From positions 47,522-111,521 of the forward strand of contig CAMQSU010000001.1 in the NCBI GenBank assembly GCA_947037025.1: DNA of 64,000 nt. Direction: 5' to 3'. A program made the translations under genes and the position numbers. Of the stretch, positions 63,201 to 64,000 are shown piece by piece; the first letter of the stretch is position 1; each line of letters begins with the position of its first letter. This DNA comes from an uncultured Clostridia bacterium. Its GTDB lineage: Bacteria; Bacillota; Clostridia; Christensenellales; UBA3700. The notes below the pieces were generated by a model, which made no database searches, had not been told where the DNA came from, and was given only the letters and a program-made list of their open reading frames with translations.

Positions 63201-64000
63201 TTTACTATATCACCAATTTATTATGAAGTTAATCCTTTATTATTTCCGTCAAGACAAAGTTTCACATTCAATAATGAGGAAAGAGTAATTGAGTGTATGG
63301 ATAAATATATCCCAGTAGGATTAGATGGAATACCAGTTAAAATCACATACTCTCATAACAAAATCAAGAATGTTGGAGAATTAAATGTTTCAATAGAGCT
63401 TGAAAGCGAGAGTATAAATTACCTTGTAGATGCTAGTAATGTAACATATGAAATGGTAGCTGTTATGCGACCTAGAGATGTTGACGTAGAGTGGTCGCAA
63501 AATAATAGTCGTGTTTATGACGGATTAGATCACAAAGGTGAAATTACAGCAAGCTATACAGACCTTAGCGGAAAAATTGTAGAAATTAAAATTAAAGACG
63601 TAGGAAGTTTTGTCAATTATGACAAAAATGGATACACTTTTACAGGAATTATTGAAGATTCAAATTACAGAGCAATAAACCTAAGCGGCACTTTAGATAA
63701 TGATGGAAATACTACTAAAAGATATTTTATTGATAAAAAAGCATTGGATTTCAGTGTTGATGATGTAAATATAGTTTATACAAAAAGTACTGTTGAGCTA
63801 GCAATTAAGGATAATGTATTAGGACTTGCATCATTTAGCTTTGATGGAATGAACTATTCTAAAACTTTATTCCAAGACGGACTAACACCACTGACATCAT
63901 ATAATTTTAGAGGCGTTTTACGAGTGGCGGATGATGAAAAATACAACAATTTCAAAGATTCTGAGCAATTGAGCTTAAATGTAACAACATATTTCACTAT
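60264..64000 (+). CDS. Giant surface protein with GLUG-like and MBG/YDG-like repeats (3' end outside window)
   Basis: Open from ATG 60264 (GAGGAG upstream) to the window edge: 1245 codons with no stop. Residues 13-33 are a hydrophobic signal or anchor helix. Residues about 240-400 hold GLUG-like glycine repeats (GVVAGRNEGVVDS, GGIAGVNTNTIS, GGVTGFNYGGSL, GGVVGRSLGGSV), as in adhesins and surface peptidases. From about 640 a series of beta domains of the MBG/YDG kind begins (VYDGSNKLNSV, MQYDGVNHG, YSYTGVDYV, VYDGLDHKG), each about 75-95 residues. It is probably a stalk-like adhesin; the C-terminal wall or membrane anchor is beyond the window. Confidence 0.8.
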   Translation, partial: MKNFFRKSNNAKYMLVLITSIIFTTMVVLSASYYTGVNKSKFQGGLSETADESLIGTPISNSAELKAWLKGVSAIDIMTGTTDSVVEEVISGVGYVKNAVGATELVKTDVLYTNAYLTADINPFNHDSNYILHAGRHLNGNGKTITLVADPRMNTGNLMKETVYNSMVIGTNATTAKEGIRTTPETNIQQGIPNAVRITYGVFLSIIENTASLTNTNFNYTSTSANMAKHAYNIDAWNKTYNFGVVAGRNEGVVDSVNVNLQTLFKQIATIKGQPGNHIINGGIAGVNTNTISYSRVTFSQNAGLEIHNKDKDSSGYAVSSSIGGVTGFNYGGSLLNNQVIFEDATYSTKLGKAIYTETNNSAGWPNAVKAGYAFSGGVVGRSLGGSVDGVIIDVNKPSVNNMEAHLIDAAGGVSVDALFVGQNLDSNISSYKSLFTAYPQTNIFGVGGNGGSTNNFARITGADIKFDAVDQTKIHVSLINPQPDDIIWAVGENPVYNLLSNSILTAKIDIQTHSVVSSGKDIVPTITSIPENRVLEYGAIHEFSWVGSVMAGVPNFDEKNLQIEVVYIDKHYNAIKKAADSRLDVGVYQFNMQEKLGGIKNFAYIDAVNRVLVSLSKLNGYMEREVVTVNPYDTIITYDQADYEYVYDGSNKLNSVKATFANVDGVVVNADLTLNNSDNIINASDVPYNVTAYIKDENYSANTVSVDVKINKAKYDIPKGISLSDVLMQYDGVNHGLDIVLESSSIVGTDAILASFAGADGIAPKAVWTNNSITEVGLAAVVFSMETVSPNYEVITFDALTAKLTITAREVSIEWIGRDYSYTGVDYVNNIIAKYRDCNGVLKMTTVTIDSLDGKFAEYNPNSVDGKYEFTATIENANYLIIENSTMRYGILKKEFDLSLVKWNTSKNNFDYTSLEVSPRLAVEGIIINVTYQITALEGVLIEGNKAVNVGRYNVKAVIDKTSGTINYIGELKITDYEFTISPIYYEVNPLLFPSRQSFTFNNEERVIECMDKYIPVGLDGIPVKITYSHNKIKNVGELNVSIELESESINYLVDASNVTYEMVAVMRPRDVDVEWSQNNSRVYDGLDHKGEITASYTDLSGKIVEIKIKDVGSFVNYDKNGYTFTGIIEDSNYRAINLSGTLDNDGNTTKRYFIDKKALDFSVDDVNIVYTKSTVELAIKDNVLGLASFSFDGMNYSKTLFQDGLTPLTSYNFRGVLRVADDEKYNNFKDSEQLSLNVTTYFT

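Overview
This window looks like a chromosomal segment of a low-GC, strictly anaerobic Gram-positive bacterium, probably an uncultured clostridial lineage. That is an inference from gene content. It carries an archaeal-type prolyl-tRNA synthetase, pyruvate:ferredoxin oxidoreductase, a flavodiiron O2/NO reductase, the three [FeFe]-hydrogenase maturases HydE/HydG/HydF, ECF-type vitamin uptake, lipoboxed lipoproteins and SPASM radical-SAM enzymes. Most genes have strong AGGAGG-type ribosome sites and textbook TTGACA-17-TATAAT promoters, and many transcription units end in clear hairpin terminators. The standard code is used; TGA serves as a stop. No rRNA, tRNA, CRISPR array or insertion sequence was seen.

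Layout. 1-2560: the 3' part of proS, then a small cassette of two nearly identical XRE regulators and a DUF6809-like gene, bounded by 49-bp direct repeats that each contain a terminator. 2584-8256: ClC transporter, ferritin-like protein, secG, rnr, smpB. 8387-15183: metY and metA (O-acetylhomoserine route to methionine), a VanW-like protein, phosphoglucomutase, and an ACT plus metallo-beta-lactamase fusion. 15829-22550: upp/uraA uracil salvage, a TIM-barrel isomerase, an anchored protein of unknown role, and a flavodiiron protein. 22765-28566: a cobalamin-riboswitch operon with two lipoproteins that together resemble transcobalamin, followed by ECF T, fused A-A' and S subunits. 28704-34091: MATE exporter, folC, Na+/Ca2+ exchanger, 2-hydroxyacid dehydrogenase. 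34243-39646: SPASM protein, trmB, hydE, hydG, hydF. 39876-47624: a large membrane protein, a DUF1858 protein, fhs, glnS, an unknown lipoprotein. 47845-54170: serA, serC and PFOR on the minus strand. 54419-59727: GH95 alpha-fucosidase, malQ, a compact phosphopantetheinyl transferase and an ACP. 60264-end: a giant surface protein cut by the window edge.

How they fit together. The cell probably ferments sugars (GH95, MalQ, phosphoglucomutase, PFOR) and disposes of electrons through an [FeFe] hydrogenase encoded elsewhere. Serine synthesis, formate-THF ligase and FolC support one-carbon metabolism. Cobalamin appears to be scavenged rather than made: nothing in the window synthesises it, and the riboswitch controls a dedicated uptake operon.

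Most interesting: the riboswitch-controlled transcobalamin-like lipoprotein pair with its ECF importer; the XRE pair that differs mainly in the DNA-recognition helix, next to a three-copy operator motif; HydF with an inserted cysteine-containing heptad repeat; a ClC protein lacking the gating glutamate; and genes whose promoters place the transcription start exactly on the ATG (leaderless).
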